From Eleginops maclovinus (lineage: Eukaryota > Chordata > Actinopteri > Perciformes > Eleginopidae), in the NCBI RefSeq assembly GCF_036324505.1, contig NC_086352.1, forward strand, positions 7,850,001-7,914,000: a DNA stretch of 64,000 nt. The letters run 5' to 3'. The notes under the pieces are model-generated. The model did no database searches. It was not told the origin of the DNA and saw only the letters and a program-made list of their open reading frames with translations. Numbering within the stretch: the first letter of the stretch is position 1; each line of letters opens with the position of its first letter. The translations under genes were made by a program, and so were the position numbers. This document shows positions 36,136 to 49,790 of the stretch, piece by piece.

Positions 36136-36743
36136 TCTTCCTCCACTCCTAATACTCTTACAGCAGGTGATTTTATTATTGTGTTTGTCACAGTATAGAC
36201 AGGATTACCCCTAGCACATGAACAGAAAGCAAACATTACAGTTAAGGAATAAAAGCAGAACAACTGGGACATTCTTTAATTCATCTGCATATGTCAGACA
36301 TGTTTTGGTCATATATTCAATGTCAATCTTCTCCCCAGCCTGCATGGTTGCATTTCTAAAGGTTGTGTTTTGTTGTTGTTGTCTTCCTCCACAGTAAGCC
36401 GAGCGGGGAGGGGGGGGGGGGGAGGTGGCTGGCAGTCAGCAGCATTTGAGCAGCAGTGAAAAAAAACAATCTGTGTTTTTTAAATGACATCTCAGCGCCT
36501 GGGACCTCGGGACAACAGCCACCTGATGTGTGTGTTGGAGTTATTTCAGGCGTGAGGGAGTGTCAGAAATCACACGCACACGCACATCTCTCATTAGCAC
36601 AGCGCTGCAGAGGGGTTGTGTAAGTGCTGCGGTGTTCAGACGTTCTCACACACACTTCACTGCCTGTCGGAACCCAACCACACAGAGCGCTGTGGGACGA
36701 GAAGAAACTTTTACACAGATATGTTAGTAGGAAAGTTTCAAAT
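36136..36743. other. Stretch without recognisable gene; short G runs
   Basis: Contains a G-rich run at about 36405-36423 and a GTTGTTGTTGTTG patch near 36373. No gene recognised. Confidence 0.5.
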
Positions 36744-37095
36744 CTACTAAAAGTAGCAACAGTTATTGTTTGATTGGTCCATTTCAGAATAATATCTCTG
36801 ATATGTTTTATAATGATTGATCATTAAAGTGTTCTCAGAGCTGGTAAAGGTGCAGCTAGTTTGAATGGCTTTGTATACTGCAGGGTAGCTGCTGGATTTA
36901 CTGCAGGTGAACTACAGTCTGATTTAAGGGCTGATTATATTTACCATCATTAATCCAAATCTATAAAGTAACTAAAGGGATTAAATAAATGTAGTGGAGT
37001 CGAAGTACAAAGTATCAAAAACTCGAAATACTAGCGCCTCAAAATTGTACTTGAGTAAATGTACTTAGTGACTTTACTCCACTACCTTTAGGTCA
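36744..37095 (+). mobile_element. hAT-MITE fragment, right half
   Basis: Matches the body of the element at 17090-19304 almost base for base through GTTTGATTGGTCCATTTCAG and TATACTGCAGGGTAGCTGCT, then ends with the TTGTACTTGAGTAAATGTAC and TTTACTCCACTACC landmarks. It lacks the minisatellite part. Confidence 0.8.
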
Positions 37096-39572
37096 TTATT
37101 TTTGCATTTTATACCCCTGCAGTGCTGAAGACGAGGAGGAGCTTTTCGTAGTCACAGGAGTCGTAATGGAAAAGCTTTTGTAGGCCTGTTATGTTTATTG
37201 TTTGGTGCTTCCTTTATTGTCTTGGTATCGAGAGTGGAGCTGGGGACCGATGCAGAGGGCAACAGACGGAGGCAAGAGGAAATTATAGGTTGGAAAAACA
37301 AGCCCAGAGGTGATGCGTAGGAGAAGAGGAGAGTAAAGGGAAGGGAAAGAGATAAGGCACTTAGGGGAGACTGGAGTAAAAAAGAGCAGCACCTGCAGGG
37401 AGGAGGGAATGATAAGAGGGAATATAGAGCCGACCAGAGCCGAGGAGGAGGTAAACAGGAAGGAACGCAAGGCTAATCAGGAGTCAGGATGAAGGCCTGC
37501 GATGGTGGTGTTGTGGGCTGGATGGAGCCCAGAGGTGAGGCTCGCAGGCATATAAAGAAATCATCAAGGCCACTGACGGACAGAAGAGCTGCTATTTTAC
37601 TAAACTAAAGTGCAGAATAGCTGCTTATGACAGAGTCTGAGCTGTTTAGCTGGTGAGGGTTACTAATCATTTGTATTAGCACTATATGTAACGCACAGGA
37701 CTGTTCCTACAGGATTTGATTTATTCACTCAAATTTCTGTTGGATTAGCTGATAATCCATCAACTCTTTATCATGTTGACCCTAACCCTAAACATGACAA
37801 GCGGTGAAACTGCGCTGATATTTCGTTGTTTTTCTATGGAAAGAGGGATGCCCTGGACTAGGCAAAAGCGCTACCCTCAGTGTCAGGAACCACTTGAAGC
37901 TATCTGCGAGAGCTGTGCTCAAAGTTCAAATTCAATATGTTATAATTTACCATTTGAGGCACACTATCAGAGGTCTCCAGCAACACAATAAATAAACTTA
38001 GCCAGCTGTTTTCTGGGCCCAAACTTGTCATTGCAGCTTCTGAAATGCAAGTTTTTTTTACTTGAAAGTGTTTTGTCTATCTGGAAATAGTCAACAGTGC
38101 TGCCTCTGGCCAAATTGGGGCCCTACGCCCCTCCTGGACAAAGCTCACAATGATAGCCAAACAATACATGTCAATCACAAATGAAAAGTTCTATTATTTT
38201 TATCACATAAGATATTTAGCTTTTTCACAAAATACATTCCTAAAAATCGTGGGCGTTAAAATGTGTTCTTTGTCACAGTCCTTTTTATTTTCATGTAGGA
38301 TCACTACATATTGGTCCGGATACTTGAGTGATTTTTAACAATCTTAGTAAACCAGTGACTTAAACTGGTGTGAATTGGATTTTTACAACACTATGTGATA
38401 CATTTTATTATTTGTCATCTTCCTCCAGCTAGCATAAACTCTATATTCTCCTTTCAGTAGCAATTTGGTTTGTATAAAACAGTGTTTTGGTGCAAATAGG
38501 AAAGTTTTTTTAGATTATGTTGTATGTTTGCCCATAGCCCTGTGTCAAAAAACCATTACAAGTTTCTATTATTGCATAACAGGTCTCATGAATTACAGGC
38601 TACTGGTAGATTTCCATTGGTGGTATTTGAAATCCTCTTTGTGCATGTCAATGTAACTGATGTGTATGCGTGCAGAGTGGGGGTGCTGATGCTTTGGTAT
38701 TCACACGAGTCCCCGTGCTTTACTCACATGTCTGGACTCATCAGTTCCTGCTGTAATCAGTAGTGCTCTGACAGGAAAACACCGGCTGTGCAGGAGAACG
38801 TGGAGCTAACTCGAACGAGAGGCCAGGGTAAACAGTGACAGGGCCAATTCCAGTTCCCAATCTCTCTGCAAATAGAGGTGATCAGGGGGAGCACCGGGGG
38901 GCTTAACGAAGACGTAGCAGCATCTGATCGCAGCACCAGTGTGCCAGCAGGTCACAATGAAAGGATATGGCGCTGACTTTAATCTAGAAGAAATGAAAAA
39001 AGTGGGGGGGAAGGAGAGAAATGAAAGAGGTCATCAAATAACTCATTCAATCCCCTCCAAAGCCAGAGCAGGAGGAATGAAATGGCTTTGTGGAGGGGAG
39101 GAAAAAGGAGTATGTTTAATTATTGTATTTGTTAAAAAGGTCAAGTCAAAGTCAGAAGCCGGTCAGGTTGCTGTCACACCAGAGATAATGGAAAATGGAA
39201 ACAAAAGGCTTCTCTTTTTTTTTTCAAACAGCTGAATAATAAGAATAAAATGTGCCGTCATGAATGTTGTGATACTAATGGTACTTGAGATGGATAAACA
39301 GATTTTCAAATGCAATCACTCCTGATCTTCTACTGCTTTCAGTATGCTTCATAACAAATTGCTTTTAGAATACAATAAAATGAAAGGAAATTATTTATTA
39401 ACATCCTTTTGTTGAACACATTTGACATTGAATTAAACTCTAAAGGCACCATCAACAAACTCGATGATGGTTATATTTTTAAAGGCAGTTTTCTGTTGCT
39501 GCTATCTCTAAAATAACCAAGTAAAATCCCAAATGCAGCATCCCAGTATCTTTGCAAATGTGTCAATAAAAG
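37096..39572. other. Stretch without recognisable gene
   Basis: Purine-rich between 37240 and 37450, otherwise mixed. Short frames at 37195-37470 (-), 37773-37991, 38524-38763 and 38939-39235 have no recognisable domain or splice support. Confidence 0.45.
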
Positions 39573-39990
39573 TCAAGTGAAGGTCAACTTTATTGTCAAA
39601 AAAGTATATACATACACACTTGTACACCCACTTATATATGTATATATACACACACAGTACATAAGCAACATAGACACATTATGCACACATTAAGAGGCAT
39701 AAAGAAAGGCACAATATATACAAACTAACAGTCGCTTGAATGATGAATAAATGCAGTAAAAAAGGTACATTAGTGCAAAACACTGTCCATGGCAGAGTTG
39801 AAAGTGTCTGGATGTGTGTGTCTGTTTGTGTGGAGGGTGTTAAAGTCCAGGTCCAATGGGTGCAAGGGAGAGAGATGGGAGGCAGGGGGCAATGCACAGC
39901 CTTGCGTGTTAGCCAATTCCATACCAGTGTTTTTTATCCCATATAAATTAAGAGGGTTTTTTGGAAGCATAGAGTGGAATAAGGGCTATT
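39573..39990. repeat. Dispersed retroelement-like repeat (unclassified)
   Basis: Begins GTCAAGTGAAGGTCAACTTT, ATTGTCA, a phrase common at the ends of fish retroelement copies, followed by a TATATAC/ACACAC-rich part and a GTCCATGGCAGAGTTGAAAG segment. A similar TTTATTGTC phrase occurs at 63575. Family and boundaries are uncertain. Confidence 0.4.
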
Positions 39991-42949
39991 TAGGCTTTCA
40001 GCCGGCCGTCCTACTGTTAATGGTTGTCCTGTAACAGCAGGAGGGAGGGAAGGAGAGTAAAGCAACATTAGGGGGAGACACATGGGTTAAATGTCAAGGT
40101 TTAGGCAGCGTCAAGCAACGATGCACACTAACATATGTCCTTTTTATGAAGATTTCCGTTTCTGTTGAGAGAAAGCAGATGGTGTTGATCAGCCTCTTTA
40201 ACTATAGATGATTGAAAGTTGCTGTTGTTGTTGTTGACAGCCCTCGTTGATTTGAATGTGTTTGTTTTGAGTGATGCCAGGGCAAAAAATAGATGCTCCT
40301 TTGTTTTCTGAGTTAAAAAGACTCCTAGAATAGTTGTAAGTACTTAGGATCATTTAAGCCCTTAGTAAAGAGGAGTACACTGAGGATAGAGCCCTGGATG
40401 TGCTGCTGTTGTTGACATTGTGGTGTGCAGAGCCGTCCGCTGTGCTTACTGTGAACGTCTGTGTGTTGCAGGACTGAATGCACAAGGCACTTGGTTTTAT
40501 GCATAGTTTATAAAGTGTATGATGAAGTTGGTATCTAAAATGCACTCACTCAGACCCTTAAGGAGTACAGTGTCCCCATTGAAACCCATTATACCTACAA
40601 TGTTGTCTTGGTTCTGCTGTATTATGCAGCACTGCAGTATTTGATGCAATTTATAAAAGTAAAAAAAGAAACGGTGGCATTACGTGAATTAACATTTAAG
40701 GGGTAAACATTTTAAATTATAAATATTGGAAGTTCTTATCAGGACTGATATTGGATTAAAAATATTAGATAAAGTATAAAATTATATATTTGATGGCAGT
40801 TAAGGGACATATTTGTCCTCCAAGGTAACAGGGATCTTTGGACTTTTTTAAAATGTAGTTTCTAAAAAAGAATGACATTTTTTGTGGGTTTATTTATTTT
40901 TTATAATACAACTATATTTTTTCTGAGTGAGTCAGGGTTTTAATACTAACCTTACGTTAAGCATTTCCAAATGTTATAAAGTTAAAAAAAACTAAAATGA
41001 AATAACAAATAAATTCAAACAGAAAGTTAAGTATAATAAACAAATACAAAATACATAAAACAATAATAAGTTAAAACGTCGTCATCACATTATATTGCAT
41101 CCCCACTCATATTGTTTGCCTTTATTCACAACAAGAGTGGAGATTCTACATTTCTAAAATGTGTGTTAGCTGTGATCAGGACTGCAGTTGCATCTTAAAA
41201 GAGATGCTGAAGGGTTAATGCCACTTCCAAATCCTCCTCTCAGTCTCCTCTCTCACAGATTTCTTTGTTCACACAGCCGCCTGTAGAGTTTGTCTTCACA
41301 GTGAGAGTGTGTGAGTCAGGCTGCAGGTCCATGAGTGCGCATCACTCCTCTCATGTCACCAGCAGCAGCTCTGTTTATCTAACTGCGCCTCAGCGACTTC
41401 CAGGAAAGCATGGAGCAGCTCCGCCTGCAGATCTGACTGTGTGAACTCCTCTCATGAATCCAATCTTCTGAGCAGAAAAACTTTATAAAATCTTCCCTCA
41501 CTGTAGGAGCTTCAGAGGCAAGGGAGTCAAGAGACAAGGAGAGAACTGCAGTGTGTGCTCACCTAGGTCAAGCGCTCTGCAGCATCTGAATAAGATATCT
41601 GCCAATTACACCCCGTCTCCGCTGAGATAATTCACTTAACCCTGGCCTCGCTGCTGACAGGTAGCATTTGTTTACACATCCCTCTTCACTCAAGCTGCAA
41701 TACCACGTCTTCTATGTGGTAATAAAACAATCTGCCTCCCACAAAAACCCCTCACACAGCTTCCCGACTCCCTGTTTCCATGGAAATCTGCCTCAAGGAG
41801 TCATAGCATCACCTAACCTTGAATTGCATCTTGGACTGGGAGAATATATCGCTGTCAAAATGAATTGTCATAGCGGTAATCAGTTCCACGTTGCATTTCC
41901 CCCTTTTAGCAGCTTCCTATCTGCTGAGTTCATTATTCCCCCCCCCACCCACCCCTGCTGTGTTCAGTACCCGGCGTTCGCAGCAGGAGAAAAGAGTTTG
42001 AAGATTGCACAGAAAAAGAAGCCCGGGATTGGAGTGAATTAAAGACACAAGGCGGATTCACAGAGCTTCTATTGCCCCACAAAGGAGGGTTTTTTCATCT
42101 TTAAATGGCAATTCCAAATTTATTATGGATGGTTTTATTGCTAAAGCATGTTCATTTGAAGGTGAAAATCCCATTACCTCAGTCTCATCATGTAATCACT
42201 CACAGATCCAGCCGTAAAGCATAACCCGATGTCACAGTTTTCTCCATTTTACAAAAGAAAACATAACCAGTATGTACACACCGCTGCATAATGTACCATC
42301 CTTGACCCGTCACACACTCGCACTGGAGCGTTGTTGTGATGAAAGTGACGATGCATGAGCCCAGCAGCTGTCTCTGAGCGGGGAGGCAAAGTGCTCTGAA
42401 AATAGTGCAAAGGTGTGAATGCATCAGAGCCTCACGTCACAAGTTTCCTCGTCGCCCTATTTTACATCTCAATGAATGTTGATGTCGTCTGCCACCGACA
42501 ATTATGAGCCAAAACATGTGTTATTTATGAAGACGGGGGTGTGCTTCCTTGGAGACTTCCCAACACTTGACCTCATGCGGGGTCAGAGGTGGAAGCTGAA
42601 CCTACACATGGTTTTCTGAACATCGTACAATTTATGGATTTTGCTAATAACTCCTGTGCTCTTGTGCTCCCTCTGTGGTGCAGTGAAAAGAAATTGGACT
42701 GAGGAGGTCAGGAGAATGTCACGGAGGCATGTTAATGAACAACGCTGGTTAGCGAGCCACTGATTTGAAAATGACTGTTCCCTTTAGCATGGAATTACCA
42801 CATGTATTATTAGATATTATAGGAAAACAGCTCGGAAAATGTCCTCACGGTCAATAACAACATACAATCCACACTTTATGTTTACGCCAGGCTCTCATAA
42901 ATGTAGCATTAATTACCATAGTAATATGTCTGGCTTCATTACGCTTCAA
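39991..42949. other. Stretch without recognisable gene
   Basis: No transposon ends or domains recognised. The 124-codon frame at 41668-42042 lacks any familiar motif. A 10-base C run lies near 41939. Confidence 0.45.
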
Positions 42950-43420
42950 ATTATTTAATTTGTAGAGCTATTTGCCATATTTTTATTGTAATTCCTTGTG
43001 TGTACACTTATATTTATTGTATTTATAATTAGCTCATTTTGTACAAGTTAATTCCTTTATTTGTGAACATATTCTATGTGTTTTTTGTCACACTGTTATT
43101 GTACTTTATTTTGTGTATATTCAATAATTGAGTTATTTCCTGTAATTGTATTTTAGAGGACATAACTTAATTGCTGTAAAATACAAGTTCATTCCTCTAA
43201 TTGTATTTGATATACTACACATATTTAATTTGAGTATTTAGCATTAGTATTAATATATATTATAGTAATTTGTCCTACATTTATTATTCTTAATTTTTTA
43301 CACATTTGTTTTTGTTTTTACATTTTAAAATAGATTTTAAAAATACTACATTTCCTGCTTTTTTACATCTTAATTCCTCCTAACTGTGTTTATTGGAGTC
43401 CCATTATACCCCAAACCTAC
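42950..43420. repeat. AT-rich region with irregular TTAATTCC-type reiterations
   Basis: Phrases such as GTAATTCCTTG, GTTAATTCCTTTATTTG, GTTATTTCCTGTAATTG, GTTCATTCCTCTAATTG and CTTAATTCCTCC recur at intervals of roughly 55-85 bases, apart from one larger gap. This may be a very degenerate minisatellite. Confidence 0.4.
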
Positions 43421-46400
43421 TATACAGTAAACATGATTGCAATGAACCATAATGTAGCTTTAAAAGGGAATCGTCACCCATTACCTTAATCAACCTCTAT
43501 TAATAAGCAGGAGAAATTACAATATGGGTCAATCCAATATGTTCAATAGTGAAGGGGGATTCAAGCCACCCCTCCCAACATGGACAGTTCCAAATTCTCT
43601 ACTTGAAAGCGATCGGCTTAATTATTTGATGTAGTTTTTGATCATATATTTTGACAAAGATTGAGTATACAAATGTGGCTGAATGTGTGAGCTCCATTTT
43701 AGCACGAATTGGCTGACTTTTGGAGCATAAATTATCAGAGGTTGGCGGTGTATATATATTTAGTATATTTACTGTGACTTTGTGTTCCAGCTCAACTTGG
43801 CTTGCCTGGCCTGGTTTTGTTTTTATTCAGTGCAGTGCTGACTCGCTAAACTGAGGAGAAAGTGGTCAGCAAGTTATTCCAAAGTGTCTTGAAATTATTC
43901 AGCCTCATCATATTTTATTTTTAACTCCCCCCCAAAAAAAATATTAGTGTTGAAATTGATGCCAAAAAAAAGCCAGTCACATAAAAGTCCCCGGCTGAAT
44001 ATCACTACATCCCAGCCTAGAATAAATGTTAAGTCCATCATTAATCATCCTTAAAAACACACAGACTAAAGAGGTCTTGTTAGGACAAAGCAAGGACAGA
44101 CGTGTAAAGGTATCATCGAGTAGAAAGCATTTTTTTCCGGCCTGAGAAAAATTTGTTTTGCTGGCAACTTAATTGATGGACTGATGGACTTAATTCCTAG
44201 CCTGCTGTTCTGCCCATGACCCTGTGTAATTAACCCCTGGGACTCTGATTGAACAGTGTTTCATATGTATCACTTCAGAAGTATTATTCAAAACCTAAAT
44301 TAATCCAATTAGAGAAGAGTAACTGTTGGCAGTTATCTAATTTAATACCGATTAAATGAGTTAGGTAAGGCGTCATTGCTCCTGTTACTGAAACAGTGGG
44401 AGGAATTTGTTTCTCCATGTCCTGGTTGTTTGTTTCATCGTAATTGGTTGGATTAAAGACATGTGATTGATTCATTCTTGGCCAACACTGTGCTTTGAGT
44501 GGTGAGCACATAGGAAATTCTTCCAAAGGCTCTCTTGACCGTCCTCAGATGGTAGTACAGACACATTTTGGATGGTTCGTGTTTGGTCTTTAGAGTGCCT
44601 CCGTGAGCATGTCTTCAATCCCGACTCCCTAATTGCTCACCTCCTCCTCGTCCTCCTCCTCCTCATCACCTCCTCTCTCCGGCCCGTCCCGAGAGGGTTT
44701 GCAGCACCAACTGAACCATCGTGTTATCTCTAACCACAACAAGTTAAAACATCAACGGAGCAGAGCTTAAAACCCTAATACCTCTGTTCTCAAGCGTATT
44801 CCCTCTGATAAACCACAGAGCCTCTTTATTCCCACAGAGTCAAGAGGAGGTGTGCAGAGAGCAGGTGTGGGAGGTGTGTCGGGTAGAGATGGGGATGCAG
44901 CTGGCTGGGGTCACAGTGGCTCAGTGTGCTGAATGACTAATGAAAGGTTTATGGTGGCGCAGCATGGATAGTGGAGGAGGACACGCCTTGTCTGGCTTCT
45001 AGCACCCTCCCGGTCTCTGTGGTTAAAAACTGAACATTTAATAGGTTCTTCCTGAACATAGGGGGCCACAATCCTTCACTTAATAAGCTCATTATTTCAC
45101 ATTGTTTTTGTCCTTTGCTGGCGGTGGCAGGGAAAAAGAGTGTTTGATGTGTGTCTCTGTTAGAGAACTCTACAAGGGGCTTTGAGAAGGAAGGATGATA
45201 ATGTATCCGCTAATGATGTGGCCCTCGCTTATATGGATCCTTGCGGTAAGACTGGGTCGTCTGCATGAATATTCAGCAGATTTCGAGAGAGGGAGAGAGG
45301 TGAAAGCTCAAGGTTACTTTAGAGGGCAACTGAGGATGAGGCTCAAGAGCATATTCTGCTTTTTATTCAGCTGCCAAAATAACAGAGAAATACCTGAGAA
45401 TCAAAGTGTAACTTATAAGAGGAGTTGAATAGATGATAAAAGCTTTTTGCAGTGGATTTTATTTCTTGTATGAGTCTGCCAGAACCTTCTATAGCTTCTA
45501 ATGAAACATACTAAAGCAGTTTGACCGTCAGTGTCGCTGGAAGCTTAGCTAAAAAGCAAGTTGTATTTGCTTATTTTAACAATGAGTTCACATGATTCCT
45601 TACAATATTCAGATCTGCTGTTAGCTAGGTAGCGGACAAAGTCATTTCAGATATACTGACAACACATTAACAACTATGAAACTCCACAACAGAGACAGTT
45701 GACTAACTTTATGATCCTCGAACATCAACAAGCAACAAGTCCCAGCTGTGTTTTTTTGTATTTGCAGCGTTTTGTTTGTGCAGTGCTTTTAGTAATGACT
45801 GTGCATGTTTCGTCAAGATGGTGAGGATGTTTCTTCATTTGCATGTGTTTTAGCACATTTGCATCGTTTCTGAAGCTGCAGCACGTTTCTACAAGTGGAA
45901 ATGTTTTTGGGCCTTTGTAGCACGTTTGCACCTGTCAGCCAGCATACCTTCTAGCCTCCAACAAAAGATACCAAAGCAGTTTGACACTTAATGTCTGGGA
46001 TGAAATCATCTTCCTCTTTATTCGTTGACAGTTTTCTCCCATTACAGAATCCCTTCTCGGTGCATTCATCTTGAATCTCTCCATTTCTGCCGCAGATAAT
46101 CATATTTTAAAGTATAGAGTAACCACACATCTGTATAGCCTTCTCCTTGCAAGAATATTGCCCTGTCATGAGGTGTTATATCTCTAGAGAATACGTTTGA
46201 TAAAATACTTGTGCCTGTACTGAAGCTGCTACATCTATATGTGAAATAACTAGGATGACTTGTCTGCATCTCAGAAGACGAACCCTCAGCCTTTACAATT
46301 TATCGCCGTTTCTGCGTGCAGCAGTAAAAATCAATAGCATGGTTATGCTGAGTGGAATTGACTGAGTGTGAAATTGCAATCAAACAGCAACTATTACCCG

Positions 46401-47434
46401 CAACCAAATAGACACTACAGAGATAAATGATGTTTACAATCCCCCTGAAATTCAGTTTGCATTGTTATATTTCTTGTTTCAGTTTCAAGGAAAAATGTCC
46501 CTCATGAAATGTAATCGTGTCTCCCCCACTTGAGTGAGAAATGCATTTTCAGAGACAGATTGTATTCACTATTTTGTGTTGTAAAGGCTGGATTTATCAA
46601 ATCAAATCAAGCCATGTCAGAGTCGCTTTCAAATCACTTTTAACAAGACACCGTTGTCCCACAGAGTGCTGAAGGACGACTGGGTGTCCTGTAAGCTCAC
46701 TTCAATGCCTTGGGCTTGAATATAATTTACCAAAGAACTGCCAGGGTCGCTGCGCAACGAAACCGCCAAGGGGTAACATTCACCCGCTATCAGCCTGCAT
46801 TGATTTACAATGTGGAAGATGTATTTATTCGTCACAGTACAACACAGAGTTTAATCACAAAATGAAGTTCCTTTATGCCATTCACAAGAACGGGGGCAAA
46901 AGTGCAAGGACACATTGCTGAGTCATGAAACCTCACCATCATCAGAGTCCGGATTTACCCTCATTTAAAGTCTTTTGTTTATAGTGAAGGTAAGCTATTA
47001 CGCACAGTACGTTACATTAGATTTCCTTTCTCTCCGGCTTTTAAATTCTGCAATTACATCAGCATCAGATAATCCAACCTTTTGTGCTGTTTGCAGAAAT
47101 TAGAGGGTTTGTTGTTTTTAGATTTTAATGGTGCAGACAAAACAGGTGATTGCATTCTCTATGGGAGGGATATTTTACTGGAGTTTATAGGGGGCTATTT
47201 CTTAAAATCTTGCTTTGTTTTTAAAAAATGTTGACAACAGGGGATGCTACATAACACACTTTCAGGAACAGTCACTGAACACTGACTTGAATATTTATTT
47301 GAAGCATGCAATAGGGGAAAAATCTGTCAAGATAATTAAAATCCCCCACAGCCTTTGATCATATGATTTAGTTTGTTACGAATAGGTATTTTTGTTTTTG
47401 CTATTACAAGAGCTTTGTGTATGGATAATATCTT

Positions 47435-47435
<1 letters not shown>
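43421..47435. other. Long stretch without recognisable gene
   Basis: Mostly unique-looking, AT-rich non-coding sequence. Minor features: A runs near 43936 and 43964, and a CTCCTC-rich tract at 44641-44675. Isolated frames of 63-80 codons (44284, 45195, 45725, 46066, 46629) show no domain. Confidence 0.45.

Positions 47436-47485
<50 letters not shown>
47436..47485. repeat. (ATT)n microsatellite
   Basis: About 16 ATT units followed by a T-rich tract to about 47580. Frames through it give poly-Ile and are artefacts. Confidence 0.95.
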
Positions 47486-47799
47486 GGATTTTATTTTTTA
47501 TTTTTTTCATTATTTTTAATTATTATTATTTTTACAATTTGTTTACTTTTTTATTTTATTGTTTTATTTATTTTGTTGGATTTTCATTAAATCTATCTTG
47601 TATATTTTGGCTGTACTAAATAAACAATATGGATACAGCAGATCGGGACAAACTTCCATTAGTTAGCTCTCTCACCAGCTACATTTTATGGTAAGAGCCC
47701 CAACAAACGTCAAATATTAAATATTAAGGGGCCACTCTGAATGGGAACAGTCTTGACATCACCAGCTGTGACAAACTTGTACCAACAGCCTGACGAACA

Positions 47800-48130
47800 C
47801 CTCTTAAAAGGAACCAATTAAACCTTCTGAGAGATTTCAATTACCACCCTGATGATAGGCTTTTCAAGATCAATAACCGAGCGCGGAGTTTGACAAAATG
47901 GTCAGGGTTATCGGGGGCTCGTGCCGCTCCATCAGTTCAGAACGACACTCGTTGTTGTCGATGTGTCTCCCCGGCGATGGCGTCAGTGTGTGTCGTGATA
48001 AATATTCATGCGGTTTTTTTTTTGTCGCGCCAATGCAAATTGTTATCAAAGATGCACATCCTACACAAGCTATCATTAGGGGTTAGGAGATCAAATGGCA
48101 TGGCAGCACCCAAACAAGATTAGAAAATGT
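47800..48130. promoter_or_regulatory. Candidate conserved regulatory element with octamer motif (unproven)
   Basis: Repeat-free and richer in CpG than the surroundings. It holds a perfect octamer ATGCAAAT at about 48033, followed directly by TGTTATCAAAG, which could be read by SOX or TCF factors. TCAATTACC and GATAAATATTCATG phrases lie nearby. Overlapping frames on both strands (47870-48123) argue against coding. Conservation cannot be judged from one sequence. Confidence 0.3.
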
Positions 48131-48789
48131 CACACGCCGCCTCCTTATCCCGATCCCGTTCATTTTCCTCCTCCAGTGTCTCGTTCAGAAGAATTGAGAC
48201 AAGAGAAGATTCAATGCACAGAGCCAGACGCTGCTCTCCAACGCATACTAATGTGAAACAACATCGCATCTGAGCAACACGTCTTATTCCCTTCCCACTG
48301 AGGCGTGTTTAAGTGTGAGATGGGGCTCTGCAGATCTGATCACTTAGGGAAGGTTGTGGCCTGCATCTGCACCCCTCCCTCGTGCAGGTTCCTATCACTT
48401 CCAAACTCAAATTGGAAGTGACAGGCCACTCAGGCAGAGGTGTCTTCGTTCCCCCCCATCAGCAACCATGCAGCCCCTCTCAGAGCTGTCAGCCTGATTA
48501 TATATCAGCAGGACGGTGGGGGGGGGGGAGAGACCTGAGGAAAAGAGATGTCCAGCTGGAGACAGACCACTAAACACATCGTCTGTCCGGCTGACGCACA
48601 TCTGCCAATACACATCGCACCTGTCCCCAAGGCTGCCACAAAACCAATCTGTACGTCTCCATCACTCTCCGGCTGTCCTCTGCAAGCTCAGCCGACTCAA
48701 TCTCCCCCTGTCTATCCTCCCGTCTGCAGACTACATCTTTTTTTAACTTTGCTTCACTTTGGGGGCTTTCTTTCATTTCTTATTCCTAG
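48131..48789. other. Stretch without recognisable gene
   Basis: Contains a C run near 48450 and a G run near 48517-48527. Overlapping short frames on both strands show no domain. Confidence 0.45.
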
Positions 48790-48920
48790 AAGCGGTGGAA
48801 GGAGTACTCAAATATTGTGGCAGAGTAAAATACACTCAGGTGAAATTCCTTGATTTAAAATCTTACTCAAGTAAAAGTACAATAGTGTTAGGATCAAAAT
48901 ATACTCAGGTCAAACTACTT
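48790..48920 (+). mobile_element. Degenerate hAT-MITE fragment
   Basis: GCGGTGGAAGGAGTACTCAA at the left and CTTACTCAAGTAAAAGTACA in the middle match the family. The right half is replaced by TTTATTAGTCCCCAAGGGAG (about 48947), a phrase from another common fish repeat. Confidence 0.6.
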
Positions 48921-49369
48921 ATCGAGATTAGGATGAGGACACGCTTTATTAGTCCCCAAGGGAGTTTCAATTTTCCCTCCTGTGTCATTTACATTAGAAT
49001 TGAACACATGTAGAAATAGGACAAATGCACGTCTGTATTTCATTGAAGCGGCTTACAGTACATTAACTCACCACACTAGTCCAAAACCACTCGTCAAACC
49101 ACTTACAATCAGCAAGAAAGCTACACTAAAACACATGAATATATACATAAATGGTGTTCAATAAGTTTGGACGAGCCCCCGTTTGTTACATGTTCATAGC
49201 TGCAAGAAATAAGGGAGACGAGGCGGGTTTACGTGCAACAAAAAACACATTTATTTACCAAAAACAAAACCTAAAGCAACCTGTCCAAGCCTCTCAGGTG
49301 TGTCTCATCAGGCTGATGACTTAGATCACCTGTAGCACAAATTAAGAGCCAGCAAACAGAGAACACACA

Positions 49370-49502
49370 TGGAGACCCCTAGTGGACCGGATGGGGTCAT
49401 GACCCCCTCTAGCTATCAGAACACACTCTGTACTTGGTCCTATCGGGACTTGAACCGGCGACCCTTTGGCTCCCAAGCCCTACAGACTGAGCTACTGTCG
49501 AA
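49370..49502 (-). mobile_element. tRNA-derived SINE head
   Basis: On the minus strand AGTAGCTCAGTCTGTAGGGC resembles an A box and GTCGCCGGTTCAAGTCCCG is a near-perfect B box, followed by GACCAAGTACAGAGTGTG. This arrangement is typical of a family of teleost tRNA-derived SINEs. The tRNA-like part lacks a cloverleaf good enough for a real tRNA, and the SINE tail is missing or diverged. Confidence 0.7.
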
Positions 49503-49629
49503 TGGCTCATTTAGTAATCGTTTTCACAAATATTACTGGATTTTAATTAGTGGTGCAGGAATATGTAGACTTCCATTTTGCATGTGGCAAAGGTGGGGTT
49601 AATTGAATTACTCTGTAGACTGTTTGATT

Positions 49630-49790
49630 ATTTTTATTAGCTGCAATGAACCATAGCGTGGTATTGTGGTATGACTGTGTGTTTTACAATTGTCTGTAAC
49701 TGTGCACCTACCTATCTTGGACCAGGACTCTCTTGAAAAGAGATCCTGTCCTGGTAAAATAAAGGTAAAAAAAAAAGATGTTTAATAAAA
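49630..49790 (+). mobile_element. Retroelement 3' end-like fragment
   Basis: CCAGGACTCTCTTGAAAAGA followed by GATCCTGTCCTGGTAAAATA and AAGGTAAAAAAAAAA is the usual 3' terminus of a LINE or SINE copy in fish. The upstream part is not recognisable. Confidence 0.45.

Noticed and set aside
49428..49502. tRNA gene on the minus strand
   Set aside because: A- and B-box-like words are present, but the following sequence continues as a SINE head and a proper acceptor stem is not evident.
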